The notes beneath the pieces were generated by a model that was not told the DNA's origin, made no database searches, and saw nothing but the letters and a program-made list of their open reading frames with translations. A stretch of DNA of 64,000 nucleotides. It comes from Pedobacter sp. D749. Lineage in GTDB: Bacteria > Bacteroidota > Bacteroidia > Sphingobacteriales > Sphingobacteriaceae. Location: positions 3,968,001 through 4,032,000 of the forward strand of contig NZ_CP079218.1 of the NCBI RefSeq assembly GCF_019317285.1, in the 5' to 3' direction. Positions 38,741 through 48,599 of this stretch are shown here, one piece after another. Both the position numbers and the translations under genes were made by a program. Positions within the stretch are counted from its first letter, which is position 1; every line of letters starts with the position of its first letter.

Positions 38741-40315
38741 ATGAGCGATCTTTCTTCAAAATTCATCGAAAAAATAAAATCATCCTATGCCCCTTCGGGA
38801 TCGTACATTTATTTAGGCGCCGGAATTTTAGACGGACAAGTTTACAGCGAAGCCGAAGTTAATTTATCATTAAAAATGATGAACAGACATGGTTTAATTG
38901 CCGGAGCAACAGGAACCGGAAAAACACGAACCCTGCAATTATTAGCAGAACAATTATCAGATGCTGGTGTGCCAGTGTTTATGCTGGATGTTAAAGGCGA
39001 TTTATCAGGTTTAAACCAACCAGGATCTGTTAATCCGAAAATAGAAGAAAGAGCACAACAACTCAACAAAACTTTTTCGCCAACCGGTTTCCCTGTTGAG
39101 ATTTACTCACTTTCGGGTAAAATGGGTGCACAGATGCGTGCAACTGTACTTGAATTTGGACCTACGCTATTATCAAAAATTTTAGATTTAAACGACACGC
39201 AAGCAGGTGTTTTAGCAGTTATCTTCAAATATGCCGATGATAATAAACTACCAATAATCGATTTAAATGATTTAAAAAAACTAGTCTCATATCTTTCAGA
39301 AGGTGCCGGGGCAGCAGAAATCAAAAGCAGTTATGGCAGTATTTCTACTGCAACATCAGGTACCATGCTAAGAAAAATAGTTGCCATAGAACAACAAGGA
39401 TTAGGTGGTATGTTTGGCGAAAAATCGTTTGATATAGAAGATCTCTTCGAACGGGTTGATGGCAAAGGAACCATTAGTTTGTTAAACATCTCTGATGTTC
39501 AAAACCAGCCCATATTATACTCTACATTTTTATTAAGCTTATTGGCTGAGTTATTTAATACCATGCCCGAGGTTGGCGATTTAGACAAACCTAAGCTGGT
39601 ATTCTTTTTTGATGAGGCCCATTTATTATTCAAAAATTCTTCTAAAGCCTTTTTAGAACAGATAGAAATCATTATCAGGCTCATTCGTTCTAAAGGTGTT
39701 GGTGTTTTCTTTTGTACACAGGCACCTACCGATGTTCCGGAAAGTGTTTTAGGCCAGTTGGGTAACCGCGTGCAACATGCCTTGAGGGCTTTTACTCCAA
39801 ATGATGTAGATGCTCTTAAAAAGACAGTGAATACCTACCCGAAATCAGATTTTTATGAGATCGATAAAATATTAACCTCATTGGGTACGGGACAGGCTTT
39901 AGTTACTGTTTTAAATGAAAAAGGTATTCCAACTGAGGTTTCGGCAACCATGCTCACCCCACCAAGAGCCATAATGGGACCGTTAACTGCTGCAGATTTT
40001 GATCAGCTTGTTCACGCCAGTCCGATGTACACTAAATATAAAGATGCAATTGATCGGGAAAGTGCTTACGAAATTTTAACCCAGCGCATTAACGACCAAA
40101 CTGCTGCTGTAGAACAGGAAAAGCAGGAAGCTGAGGCTCAAAAACAGGCCGAAAAGGAGAGCAAACCTAAACCGGGTGAAAAGAGCATTGTTGAGCAGGT
40201 AATGGGCGCAACAATAACCCGCCAAATTGGTAAAGAAATTGTTCGCGGTATTTTTGGCATGCTTACCGGAAAGAAAACCCGCTCAAAAACCGGTGGTGGA
40301 CTTTTTGGATTCTAA
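38741..40315 (+). CDS. HerA-like ATPase (DUF853 family)
   Basis: 524 residues. Walker A GATGTGKT at 55-62, Walker B KLVFFFDEAH, an arginine-finger-like segment near FCTQAPTDVP, and a charged, Glu/Lys/Gln-rich region before a basic C-terminus (TGKKTRSKTGGG). HerA/FtsK-type motor ATPases act on DNA; this family stands alone, without NurA, and its role is unclear. The gene is separated from the chaperone pair by 99 bp. Confidence 0.88.
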   Translation: MSDLSSKFIEKIKSSYAPSGSYIYLGAGILDGQVYSEAEVNLSLKMMNRHGLIAGATGTGKTRTLQLLAEQLSDAGVPVFMLDVKGDLSGLNQPGSVNPKIEERAQQLNKTFSPTGFPVEIYSLSGKMGAQMRATVLEFGPTLLSKILDLNDTQAGVLAVIFKYADDNKLPIIDLNDLKKLVSYLSEGAGAAEIKSSYGSISTATSGTMLRKIVAIEQQGLGGMFGEKSFDIEDLFERVDGKGTISLLNISDVQNQPILYSTFLLSLLAELFNTMPEVGDLDKPKLVFFFDEAHLLFKNSSKAFLEQIEIIIRLIRSKGVGVFFCTQAPTDVPESVLGQLGNRVQHALRAFTPNDVDALKKTVNTYPKSDFYEIDKILTSLGTGQALVTVLNEKGIPTEVSATMLTPPRAIMGPLTAADFDQLVHASPMYTKYKDAIDRESAYEILTQRINDQTAAVEQEKQEAEAQKQAEKESKPKPGEKSIVEQVMGATITRQIGKEIVRGIFGMLTGKKTRSKTGGGLFGF

Positions 40316-40430
40316 ACAAATTATTTAACTTTTAAAACGCTCAAATTATTAATTTCGCAATACGAACCAGAGAGGATTATTCCATTAATCATCAAAAAGT
40401 TCGGCACTAACAAAAATTAACAAGTAATAA

Positions 40431-41330
40431 ATGAAACCCACCTTATTAATATTGGCAGCCGGTATGGCAAGCCGTTATGGAAGTATGAAGCAGATTGATG
40501 GTTTTGGTCCAAATGGCGAAACGATTATCGATTATTCAATATATGATGCAATTAATGCTGGCTTTGGTAAAGTTGTATTTATCATTAAAGAAGAGTTTGT
40601 AGATAACTTTAAAGCTATTTTTGAACCTAAACTTGCAGGAAGAATAGGAACAGATTATGTTTTCCAAAATTTCGATTTAAAACAGTTCGGAATAGAAGAA
40701 GAAATTTATAGAGAAAAACCTTGGGGTACTGCACACGCAATCCTATCGGGCAGAAACGTAGTTAAAGAACCATTTTGCGTAATTAACGCGGATGATTATT
40801 ATGGTTTCGATGCCTTTAAAAAAATGGTTGATTTCTTAACCACGGAAGTGACGGATAGCAATTATTCAATTATTGGTTATGAAATTGGCAAAACTTTATC
40901 TGAGTTTGGCGCTGTTTCCCGCGGTGTTTGTAAAGTAGATGCAGCCGGTAACCTGGAAGAAATTATAGAACGCACAAAAGTTTATCCTAAAGACGGTAGT
41001 ATCTTTTACGAAGAAAATGGCGAAGAATTCCCATTGGCCTTTGAAACGCCTGTATCGATGAATTTCTGGGGTTTTACACCGGCAGTATTCAAAATTACAG
41101 AAGATCTTTTTAGAGAATTTGTGCAGGCGAACAAAGATAAACCTAAGGCAGAATTTTTTATTCCATTAATTGGCGAAAACCTGGTAAAAAGCAATACAGC
41201 AACCTTTAAAGTAGTACCAACCTCAAACAAATGGTTCGGTGTAACTTACAAAGAAGACAAGCCTTATGTTCAGGATAGTATTGACCAATTGGTTAAAAAC
41301 GGAACATATCCGGAAAAACTTTGGAATTAA
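40431..41330 (+). CDS. nucleotidyltransferase (sugar-1-phosphate NTP transferase family)
   Basis: 299 residues. The pyrophosphorylase motif is seen in LILAAGMASRYGSMKQIDGF (G-x-G-x-R-x..K), followed by a metal-binding Asp in VINADDYYGFDAF. It would join an NTP to a sugar phosphate or similar substrate. There is no glycosyltransferase next to it to define the sugar. Confidence 0.88.
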   Translation: MKPTLLILAAGMASRYGSMKQIDGFGPNGETIIDYSIYDAINAGFGKVVFIIKEEFVDNFKAIFEPKLAGRIGTDYVFQNFDLKQFGIEEEIYREKPWGTAHAILSGRNVVKEPFCVINADDYYGFDAFKKMVDFLTTEVTDSNYSIIGYEIGKTLSEFGAVSRGVCKVDAAGNLEEIIERTKVYPKDGSIFYEENGEEFPLAFETPVSMNFWGFTPAVFKITEDLFREFVQANKDKPKAEFFIPLIGENLVKSNTATFKVVPTSNKWFGVTYKEDKPYVQDSIDQLVKNGTYPEKLWN

Positions 41331-41391
41331 ATTTTAGATTCTGAAGCTTTAAAAGACTAAGGATACCCTAAAGAAAATACAAAAATTATAC

Positions 41392-41428
41392 AAATAGGTA
41401 CGGGTTTAATTAACCGTACCTATTTGCT
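41392..41428 (+). terminator. intrinsic terminator after the nucleotidyltransferase gene
   Basis: Inverted repeat AAATAGGTACGG / CCGTACCTATTT with a 9-10-nt loop, 60 bp after the stop. The T stretch is short, so bidirectional function is possible. Confidence 0.7.
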
Positions 41429-41709
41429 TTCTCCATAAGTAGAAGAAAAGAAATATTCTTCAAAATATCAATAATCTGGTATTTAAATCGCCACAAGCTA
41501 TTGCAAATAACCTCACACCAATCGCTGATTATCTTGATTTTACCTATGCTGATTACCTTTTTATAAAACCCGTTTCGACAACTCAGCGAAGAAATAGGCC
41601 TACCTTTACAACAAACACTGGCTTATGGCTTCCTTTTGTGCCAAATACGTTTTCATTTAATAAGTCTAATAGTAGCTTGCGGTGCAATACGCCAAACAAA
41701 GAGAAGAAC

Positions 41710-42009
41710 ATGAGAATCAATAATTTTAAAGTCTGGCTTTTTATTTCCGCTTCGTTCCTTTTTGTCCTTTTTACTTTCATAACATTCATTGCATCTGGAT
41801 TGGTTGATGAAGGGGCCGATGGAAACAGCTCAACTGTACAAGCAATAGCTAAAGCATATTATATTTTCCGTTTCCCTACACATACTTTGTTTTTTCAATT
41901 TATGAATGGTCCTATTTTCTTCTTTGGACTATTGATCAATTGTTTGTTTTATGGTTTTTTCACTGAGCGAATTGTTTTTATATTGAGTAAATTAACTACC
42001 AGGTTATGA
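41710..42009 (+). CDS. small membrane protein, unknown function
   Basis: 99 residues from ATG 41710: two hydrophobic helices (VWLFISASFLFVLFTFITFI and FMNGPIFFFGLLINCLFYGF) around a polar loop, basic end. The same frame is open upstream to 41443 without a start codon, so a longer decayed gene is possible. Not recognised. Confidence 0.55.
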   Translation: MRINNFKVWLFISASFLFVLFTFITFIASGLVDEGADGNSSTVQAIAKAYYIFRFPTHTLFFQFMNGPIFFFGLLINCLFYGFFTERIVFILSKLTTRL

Positions 42010-42346
42010 TCATATAAGACATTTAAGGTCATATAAGTACTTTTCCAAACCTTCACATGTTTTGAAAATCTGCGAGGCTTAAACACCTGCCATAAACAAC
42101 AAGCCCTCCTCCATAAACCCGAAAGCAGCGAAAATACTTTTTGAAGTGTGGCCTTAATACAAAGCAATTGCAACAGATGGAAAAGATGCTTCGTGCCTCA
42201 GCATGACAGAAATTTAAAAAGATTGTAGTGAATGGCGGGACTGCAGTTCCCGAAAAGCACCGGAACATTCATTTCCAAAATATTTTGAACTATATAAGAC
42301 ATATAAGAACATATAAGCCCTTTTGACACCCTGCGAGATTTAGCCC
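42010..42346. other. intergenic region, REP-like fragments
   Basis: Around 337 bp without a gene. ATATAAGACATTTAAGGTC and ATATAAGACATATAAGAACA are near repeats at 42014 and 42293, and GATGCTTCGTGCCTCAGCAT then GACAG at 42186 resembles the extragenic palindrome arms at 31302 and 45300. Confidence 0.5.
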
Positions 42347-42384
42347 ATAAAAAAAGCGCTCCGATTTTACACCGGAACGCTTTC
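42347..42384 (-). terminator. intrinsic terminator of the dnaK gene
   Basis: On the minus strand AAAGCGTTCCG / CGGAGCGCTTT form an 11-bp stem with one G-U pair, followed by a T run. It lies 53 bp after the dnaK stop. Confidence 0.82.
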
Positions 42385-42436
42385 TATATTTAAATCTTCG
42401 GACTTTACGGACCTTAGACTTTCTGACTTTAAGACA

Positions 42437-44347
42437 CTATTTCTTATCGTCTTCTTTTACTTCTTCAAAATCAACGTCAGTAACATTATCGCCACCACCT
42501 TGAGGTTGACCATCAGCTTGTGGTTGTTCACCACCTTGAGGCTGACCGCCATCTTTATACATTTCCTCAGAAGCAACGTTCCATGCATTTTGCAATTCTG
42601 CAGATGCTGCATCGATGTCTGCGAAGTTACGTGATAAATGCGCTGCTTTTAATTTCTCTAAACCAGCTTCGATTGGCGCTTTTTTATCTGCAGATAATTT
42701 ATCACCAAACTCTTTTAATTGTTTCTCAGTTGAGAAAATTAAAGCATCAGCTCCGTTGATTTTATCAGCTTCTTCTTTTTGCTTAGCATCATCTGCTGCA
42801 TTAGCTTCAGCTTCTTCTTTCATTTTTTTGATCTCAGCATCAGTTAAACCTGAAGATGCTTCGATACGGATTTTTTGCTCTTTACCAGTCGCTTTATCTT
42901 TAGCACTTACGTGTAAAATACCGTTGGCATCAATATCGAACGATACTTCTACCTGAGGCACACCACGAGGTGCTGGTGGAATACCATCTAAAATAAAACG
43001 GCCAATTGTACGGTTCTGACCAGCCATTGGGCGCTCACCTTGTAAAATATGGATTTCTACTGAAGGCTGGTTATCAGCTGCAGTTGAGAAAGTTTCCGAT
43101 TTTTTAGTTGGGATAGTTGTGTTAGACTCAATTAATTTAGTCATTACACCACCCATAGTTTCGATACCTAGTGATAAAGGCGTAACGTCTAATAACAATA
43201 CATCTTTCACATCACCAGTTAACACACCACCTTGAATAGCAGCACCAATCGCTACAACCTCATCAGGGTTAACACCTTTACTTGGCTCTTTACCGAAGAA
43301 AGCTTTAACCGCTTCCTGGATTGCAGGGATACGGGTTGAACCACCTACCAAAATAATTTCGTCGATATCACTTGTGCTTAAACCAGCATTTTTCAAAGCA
43401 GATTTACAAGGATCGATAGTCCGTTTGATTAAGCTATCAGCCAATTGCTCAAATTTAGCACGAGATAATGTACGTACCAAGTGTTTAGGGCCACTAGCAT
43501 CAGCAGTAATGTATGGTAAGTTAATTTCAGTTGAAGTTGTGCTTGATAACTCGATTTTAGCTTTCTCAGCAGCTTCTTTTAAACGTTGTAAAGCCATTGG
43601 GTCTTTAGCTAAATCCATGCTGTTTTCAGCTTTGAATTCTGCAGTTAACCAATCAATAATAATGTGGTCAAAGTCATCACCACCTAAGTGAGTATCACCA
43701 TCAGTAGATTTTACTTCGAAAACACCATCACCTAATTCCAATACAGAAACGTCATGTGTACCACCACCACAGTCAAACACAACAATTTTCATGTCTTTGT
43801 GTGCTTTATCTAAACCATAAGCTAAAGCAGCTGCAGTAGGCTCGTTAATGATACGTTTAACAGTTAAACCTGCAATTTCGCCAGCTTCTTTAGTCGCCTG
43901 ACGTTGTGCATCATTAAAATAAGCTGGTACCGTAATTACGGCTTCTGTAACTTCCTGACCCAAGAAATCTTCAGCAGTTTTTTTCATTTTCTGCAAAATC
44001 ATTGCAGAAATCTCTTGTGGAGTATATTTTCTGTCGTCGATTTCAACACGTGGTGTATTGTTATCACCTTTAACCACTTTATAAGGTACACGCCCAGCTT
44101 CTTTCGCACTTTCGTCGTAGCTGTTACCCATAAAGCGTTTAATCGAATATATCGTTTTTGTTGGGTTGGTTATAGCCTGACGTTTAGCAGGCTCGCCAAC
44201 CTTACGCTCACCGTTTTCTGCAAAAGCAACAATAGACGGTGTAGTACGTTTACCCTCACTGTTTGCGATAACTACAGGCTCGTTGCCCTCCATTACGCTC
44301 ACGCAAGAGTTTGTTGTTCCTAAGTCTATTCCAATAATTTTTCCCAT
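42437..44347 (-). CDS. dnaK: molecular chaperone DnaK (Hsp70)
   Basis: 636 residues from MGKIIGIDLGTTNSCVSVME (ATG 44347; an upstream in-frame extension is rejected because DnaK begins exactly here). Hsp70 motifs: VFDCGGGTHDVSVL, IILVGGSTRIP, the DVTPLSLGIETMGGVMTKLI substrate-domain boundary, and the C-terminal VDFEEVKEDDKK. It folds proteins with DnaJ and GrpE; neither gene is next to it. Own terminator downstream. Confidence 0.97.
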   Translation of the reverse strand: MGKIIGIDLGTTNSCVSVMEGNEPVVIANSEGKRTTPSIVAFAENGERKVGEPAKRQAITNPTKTIYSIKRFMGNSYDESAKEAGRVPYKVVKGDNNTPRVEIDDRKYTPQEISAMILQKMKKTAEDFLGQEVTEAVITVPAYFNDAQRQATKEAGEIAGLTVKRIINEPTAAALAYGLDKAHKDMKIVVFDCGGGTHDVSVLELGDGVFEVKSTDGDTHLGGDDFDHIIIDWLTAEFKAENSMDLAKDPMALQRLKEAAEKAKIELSSTTSTEINLPYITADASGPKHLVRTLSRAKFEQLADSLIKRTIDPCKSALKNAGLSTSDIDEIILVGGSTRIPAIQEAVKAFFGKEPSKGVNPDEVVAIGAAIQGGVLTGDVKDVLLLDVTPLSLGIETMGGVMTKLIESNTTIPTKKSETFSTAADNQPSVEIHILQGERPMAGQNRTIGRFILDGIPPAPRGVPQVEVSFDIDANGILHVSAKDKATGKEQKIRIEASSGLTDAEIKKMKEEAEANAADDAKQKEEADKINGADALIFSTEKQLKEFGDKLSADKKAPIEAGLEKLKAAHLSRNFADIDAASAELQNAWNVASEEMYKDGGQPQGGEQPQADGQPQGGGDNVTDVDFEEVKEDDKK

Positions 44348-44834
44348 TGTATTTTTAATTTCTCTTTTTAAAGTATTATAATTTCTACTCCTATTAAACA
44401 ATGCTTGTGCCAATTGGGTTTTGGCAGAAAATATGGGTAAAAGACTGTTAAAATGTAAAAAAAGAGGCTATAGTTTACTGACAGCATGACAGAAAATGAT
44501 GGATGATGTGGTATGGAAGATGGAAGGGTAAAGACAAAAGGAAAAGGCATAAAGACTAAAACTTAAAGAGAAGTTCTTTAAAGTAATTTGAAAATGAGCG
44601 TTCGAATCTCGTCGGGAGCACCTGCCCCGCTAATCGCTTTACTTCGTTTCACTCGTGTTCGCTATTATCGGGTTTATTGAACAGCGTTTTTGCGCTTCGG
44701 TGATAAAAACACAAGCAGAAATAGTAAGTGATCGTCTAAATGCCCTTAAAGTTTTATATCTTTAAATTACAATCAATCGTGCAATCATTTAAATCTTTTT
44801 AATTACCTAAAAATCCTTATAATCGCCAAAAAAA
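44348..44834. other. intergenic region between dnaK and the DUF1304 gene
   Basis: About 490 bp without a gene. It contains a purine-rich word-repeat stretch (GATGGATGATGTGG, GGAAGATGGAAGG; 44498-44560), a tRNA 3' fragment at 44600-44622 and, before the DUF1304 gene, TATATCTTTAAA, which may be a promoter. Confidence 0.5.
44600..44622 (+). tRNA. tRNA 3'-end fragment (T loop, T stem, acceptor strand), not a functional tRNA
   Basis: The order T loop TTCGAAT, T-stem CTCGT, seven-base acceptor strand CGGGAGC, discriminator A, then CC is exactly that of a tRNA 3' end. The bases 5' of the loop (GAGCG) do not pair with CTCGT, and no D arm or anticodon precedes it, so only the last part is present. 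Such fragments are left by integration of mobile elements at tRNA genes. No integrase is found here. Confidence 0.5.
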
Positions 44835-45194
44835 ATGCAAATAGCAGCACAAATCGTAATCGGCTTAGTCGCCTTGATCCACATCTACATCCTTTGGCTT
44901 GAAATGTTTGCCTGGACTACCAAAGCACCAAAAGTTTTTAAAACCATCCCGAAAGATTTATTCGTACCGACAAAAACTTTGGCTGCCAATCAGGGCTTGT
45001 ATAATGGCTTTTTAGCAGCGGGTTTAATCTGGTCGTTATGTATTAGCGATCATCAATGGAAAATTTACGTGGCGATATTCTTTTTAACCTGCGTAATTAT
45101 TGCAGGCATTTATGGCGCCGCTACAGCCAGTAAAAAAATCCTTTACGTCCAGTCAATACCTGCATTAATCGCATTAATTTTATTGCATCTGTAG
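44835..45194 (+). CDS. DUF1304-family membrane protein
   Basis: 119 residues with four membrane helices. The start (IAAQIVIGLVALIHIYILWL, EMFAWTTKAPKVF) and LAANQGLYNGFLAAGLIW are characteristic of the DUF1304 family. The function of the family is not established. Single gene. Confidence 0.85.
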   Translation: MQIAAQIVIGLVALIHIYILWLEMFAWTTKAPKVFKTIPKDLFVPTKTLAANQGLYNGFLAAGLIWSLCISDHQWKIYVAIFFLTCVIIAGIYGAATASKKILYVQSIPALIALILLHL

Positions 45195-45379
45195 GCTCCA
45201 TTCTATTGGTTGGTGTCACACCAACCAACATGGTAAATTCCTGGCGCCATTAATATTATATGCATAAGCTATCCGCTCTTAGTGATCAACTTAACAAGTC
45301 GATCATCACCCTGAACTTGTTTCAGGATCTTATCGTTAAGGATGCTGAAATAAATTCAGCATGACGGCCGCATTAAAAT
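45195..45379. repeat. palindromic extragenic elements
   Basis: TTGGTTGGTGTCACACCAACC (45208-45228) is a long perfect palindrome, and CACCCTGAACTTGTTTCAGG with GCTGAAATAAATTCAGCATG ACG (45309-45365) forms stem arms like those at 31302 and 42186. Classic short extragenic repeats without coding capacity. Confidence 0.65.
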
Positions 45380-46567
45380 CTACAACTCCAGCAACCGTTC
45401 CAAATGATGGTAACCAATCCCAAAATATTCCTTGCTTGCTTTAATTTTCAGTAAAATCTCCGCTTTTCGCTCTGCGCTATGCGCCTTGCCCTTTACCCCC
45501 ACTACAAGCACATTTTTTGGCGTGTGTGCATCGGAAATAAATTCGAAAACCTTTGTTTTATAACCGAAATACTCTAAAATCAAAGCCCTTATTCCATCCG
45601 TAACCATTTCGGCCTGACGTTCTAAAAAGATCCCGTATTTGGTTAAAAAAGAAACATCGTTTTTCACTTTGCTTTTCTCTATTTCCCTGCGGATCTGTTT
45701 ATGGCAACATGGTGCAACCACAATCAGTTCGGCATCCGCTTTAATCCCTTTATAAATGGCATCATCGGTTGCTGTATCGCAGGCATGTAATGCAATTAAA
45801 AGGTTTACATCCTCAGCTTGATAATCTTCAATAGTTCCCTGTACAAAATTCAATCTATCGAAAGCAGATTTAACAGCAACCTGATTACACAAGTCAACCA
45901 TATCCTGACGGTACTCTACTCCTATCACCTCGCTTTCCAATTTTAAAACCGAATGCAGGTAATCGTATAGTGCAAAAGTTAAATAACCTTTACCCGAGCC
46001 CATATCAGCTACCTTTTTAATGGTTCCTTCTGGCAGTTCTTTTATTAAAGAACTTAAAATTTCAATGTAATGGTTAATCTGCCTGAATTTATCCTGTGCA
46101 TTTTTAAAAACCTTACCGTCCGCGTCGGTAATCTTTAATTCAGTTAAATATGATTTCGAGTCAGGTTTGATCAACCTGGTTTTTTCTTTGTCATGATAGG
46201 CTGATGGCGCTGCCTCACTTGATGCTTTACCTTTCCTCAATACAATTTTTCCATTGTTCAGTTCTTCCAATATCAGGTCATTTTCTGTGGTAAACAGCGT
46301 AGCTATTTTAAATCCATTCTCCAGATAACCCGCAATTAAATCGATTGCCTCATCAATAGCATAGTTTTTTACCACGTCGCGTGTTTTATAACGATAGGTA
46401 AAAGCCAGTTTGTCTTCGCGTTTGATCACCACCTTACGGATCAGCAATTGTTTTAAGGCTTCCTCTGCTCCTTTGTAGTTCCCCAGGGAAACTTTTACAA
46501 ATGTTGCTGCATTCAGGCTTTCTTTTAAAGCTGTGATTAATTGTTCTATATATTCCAACACTGGCAT
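45380..46567 (-). CDS. class I SAM-dependent methyltransferase (APCCHKQ type)
   Basis: 395 residues. N-terminal 150 residues are not recognised; the C-terminal half is a Rossmann methyltransferase with VADMGSGKGYLTFALYDYL (motif I), GVEYRQDMV and ALHACDTATDDAI, and the distinctive VVAPCCHKQIRREIEKS segment seen in METTL25/TRM13-related proteins. An RNA or protein substrate is likely but not fixed by sequence. Single gene. Confidence 0.82.
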   Translation of the reverse strand: MPVLEYIEQLITALKESLNAATFVKVSLGNYKGAEEALKQLLIRKVVIKREDKLAFTYRYKTRDVVKNYAIDEAIDLIAGYLENGFKIATLFTTENDLILEELNNGKIVLRKGKASSEAAPSAYHDKEKTRLIKPDSKSYLTELKITDADGKVFKNAQDKFRQINHYIEILSSLIKELPEGTIKKVADMGSGKGYLTFALYDYLHSVLKLESEVIGVEYRQDMVDLCNQVAVKSAFDRLNFVQGTIEDYQAEDVNLLIALHACDTATDDAIYKGIKADAELIVVAPCCHKQIRREIEKSKVKNDVSFLTKYGIFLERQAEMVTDGIRALILEYFGYKTKVFEFISDAHTPKNVLVVGVKGKAHSAERKAEILLKIKASKEYFGIGYHHLERLLEL

Positions 46568-46723
46568 TTATATTTAAAACACAAAGATAATCAAGTTTAT
46601 TTGGAGCGGCACATACCTATGATAATGTAACAATAGAGCGACCTTATAAAATCACGGAAGAGGTAAAATGTAATATGGACTGCCATTTTCAACCAGAAAA
46701 ATCGTTGGAATTGATTTAAATAA

Positions 46724-46843
46724 ATGAATAACATAATACGATTTAGAAACGCAAAGGGCATCATTATCTATATTGATTCCAAAGTAGCGCAACGTTTTTT
46801 TTTCAGAAAATTAAATTCTAGATTAGGATATTTAAATAGCTAA
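46724..46843 (+). CDS. possible 39-residue leader ORF upstream of the GMC gene
   Basis: MNNIIRFRNAKGIIIYIDSK then VAQRFFFRKLNSRLGYLNS, ending 9 bp before the GMC oxidoreductase ATG. Strongly basic. It could be a regulatory leader ORF, a decayed gene or chance; no sequence similarity recognised. Confidence 0.3.
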   Translation: MNNIIRFRNAKGIIIYIDSKVAQRFFFRKLNSRLGYLNS

Positions 46844-46852
46844 TCACAATAC

Positions 46853-48589
46853 ATGAGTGACTTTCAGATAAAAAAATCGCCTACTGTTTATGATGCCATT
46901 GTTGTTGGCTCAGGAGCTGGTGGCGGGATGGCAGCCTATGTTCTGGCGCATGCTGGTCAAAAGGTTTTATTGCTCGAGGCTGGTCAAAATTTCGATCCGC
47001 GATTAGATTCACATCAATTAAAATGGCCATGGGAGTCGCCACGCCGTGGGGCAGGTACCGTTCGTCCATTTGGTGATTTTGATGCTTCTTACGGGGGATG
47101 GGAATTAGAAGGTGAGCCTTATACACAGAAAAATAAAAGTGAATTCGAATGGTTCCGTTCGCGCATGCTCGGTGGCCGTACCAATCACTGGGGAAGGATT
47201 TCTTTGCGGATGGGTCCTGACGATTTTAAACCTAAAGATAGTTTAACAGATGCCTGGCCGATAACCTATGCCGATGTAAAACCATTTTACGATAAAGTTG
47301 ATCGCATGATCGGTATCTATGGAACAGCTGAAGGTTTAGAAAATGAACCTGATGGCATCTTTATGAAACCGCCTAAACCAAGGTTAAATGAGCTTTTTAT
47401 CAAAAAAGGAGCAGAAAAAGCCGGGGTAAAGGTAATTACCGGTCGCGGCTCTGTATTAACAGAAGCTTTACCGAATAACAATGATCGTGCACCTTGTTTT
47501 TATTGTGGCCAATGCGGCAGAAGCTGTAAAGTGTATGGCGATTTTTCATCCTCATCATGTTTGGTAAACCCTGCAGTAAAAACAGGAAACCTGACTGTGA
47601 TTACAGATGCGATGGTACGCGAAGTGATTACGGATAAGGATGGTACGGCTAAAGGTGTTTCTTATGTAAACCGTAAAGATTTGCAAGAATATCAGGTTAA
47701 CGGCAAACTGGTTATTTTAGGCGCCAGTGCATGCGAATCAGCACGTATCTTATTGAATTCAAAATCAACTTCACATCCAAATGGCTTGGCAAACAGCAGT
47801 GGAGTGGTTGGGAAATACCTGCACGATTCTACAGGCGCAAGTGTTTCAGGATTTCTGCCACAATTAATGGATAGGAAACGTTATAATGAAGATGGTGTAG
47901 GCAGTGTGCACATTTATTCGCCATGGTGGTTAGACAACAGAAAGTTGAATTTCCCACGTGGTTACCACATCGAATATTGGGGCGGAATGGGCATGCCTGC
48001 TTACGGTTTTGGTGGTGGTGTGGCTCAAATGAACGGAATGGTGCCGGGCAGAGATGGTAAAATGAAAGAAGCCGGAGGTTATGGAAAATCATTAAAGGAT
48101 GATTATCGCCGGTTTTATGGAACCGGTGTTGGCATGGCTGGACGTGGTACCGCAATTGCCAGAGAAAGCAACTATTGCGAAATAGACCCGAACACAGTAG
48201 ATAAATACGGTATCCCTGTTTTAAGATTTAACTACAAATGGGACAAAGATGAAATTCTACAGGCTAAACACATGCAGGAAACCTTTCTTTCTATTATGAA
48301 GGAAATGGGTGCAGTAGTAACTTCCGAGATTCAGGGAGCAGATACCAATTATGGTTTACTCAACCCAGGAAAAATCATCCATGAAGTGGGTACCATCCGC
48401 ATGGGCGATGACCCTAAAAAATCGGCGCTAAATAAATACTGCCAGGCACACGACTGTAAGAATCTATTTGTGGTAGATGCCGGGCCATTTGTGCAACAGG
48501 GTGACAAAAATGCCACCTGGACGATTTTAGCCCTTTCGATGCGTACTGCAGAATATATTTTAGCTCAAAAGAAAAAACAGAATATTTAA
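46853..48589 (+). CDS. GMC-family FAD oxidoreductase (membrane-associated sugar/alcohol dehydrogenase, large subunit)
   Basis: 578 residues. FAD-binding VVGSGAGGGMAAYVLAHAG, then MLGGRTNHWGRISLRM, a Cys cluster (PCFYCGQCGRSC then KVYGDFSSSSC, about residues 215-240), and the C-terminal GTIRMGDDP and DAGPFVQQGDKNATWTI. The following gene encodes a gluconate-2-dehydrogenase subunit 3 homologue, so the two form a dehydrogenase. No Tat signal is visible here; it probably exports with the partner. No cytochrome c subunit gene is adjacent. Confidence 0.92.
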   Translation: MSDFQIKKSPTVYDAIVVGSGAGGGMAAYVLAHAGQKVLLLEAGQNFDPRLDSHQLKWPWESPRRGAGTVRPFGDFDASYGGWELEGEPYTQKNKSEFEWFRSRMLGGRTNHWGRISLRMGPDDFKPKDSLTDAWPITYADVKPFYDKVDRMIGIYGTAEGLENEPDGIFMKPPKPRLNELFIKKGAEKAGVKVITGRGSVLTEALPNNNDRAPCFYCGQCGRSCKVYGDFSSSSCLVNPAVKTGNLTVITDAMVREVITDKDGTAKGVSYVNRKDLQEYQVNGKLVILGASACESARILLNSKSTSHPNGLANSSGVVGKYLHDSTGASVSGFLPQLMDRKRYNEDGVGSVHIYSPWWLDNRKLNFPRGYHIEYWGGMGMPAYGFGGGVAQMNGMVPGRDGKMKEAGGYGKSLKDDYRRFYGTGVGMAGRGTAIARESNYCEIDPNTVDKYGIPVLRFNYKWDKDEILQAKHMQETFLSIMKEMGAVVTSEIQGADTNYGLLNPGKIIHEVGTIRMGDDPKKSALNKYCQAHDCKNLFVVDAGPFVQQGDKNATWTILALSMRTAEYILAQKKKQNI

Positions 48590-48599
48590 GAATTACCAT

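Noticed and set aside
42520..44323. Long antisense open frames across dnaK
   Set aside because: They are frame shadows of a highly conserved gene and show no independent features.
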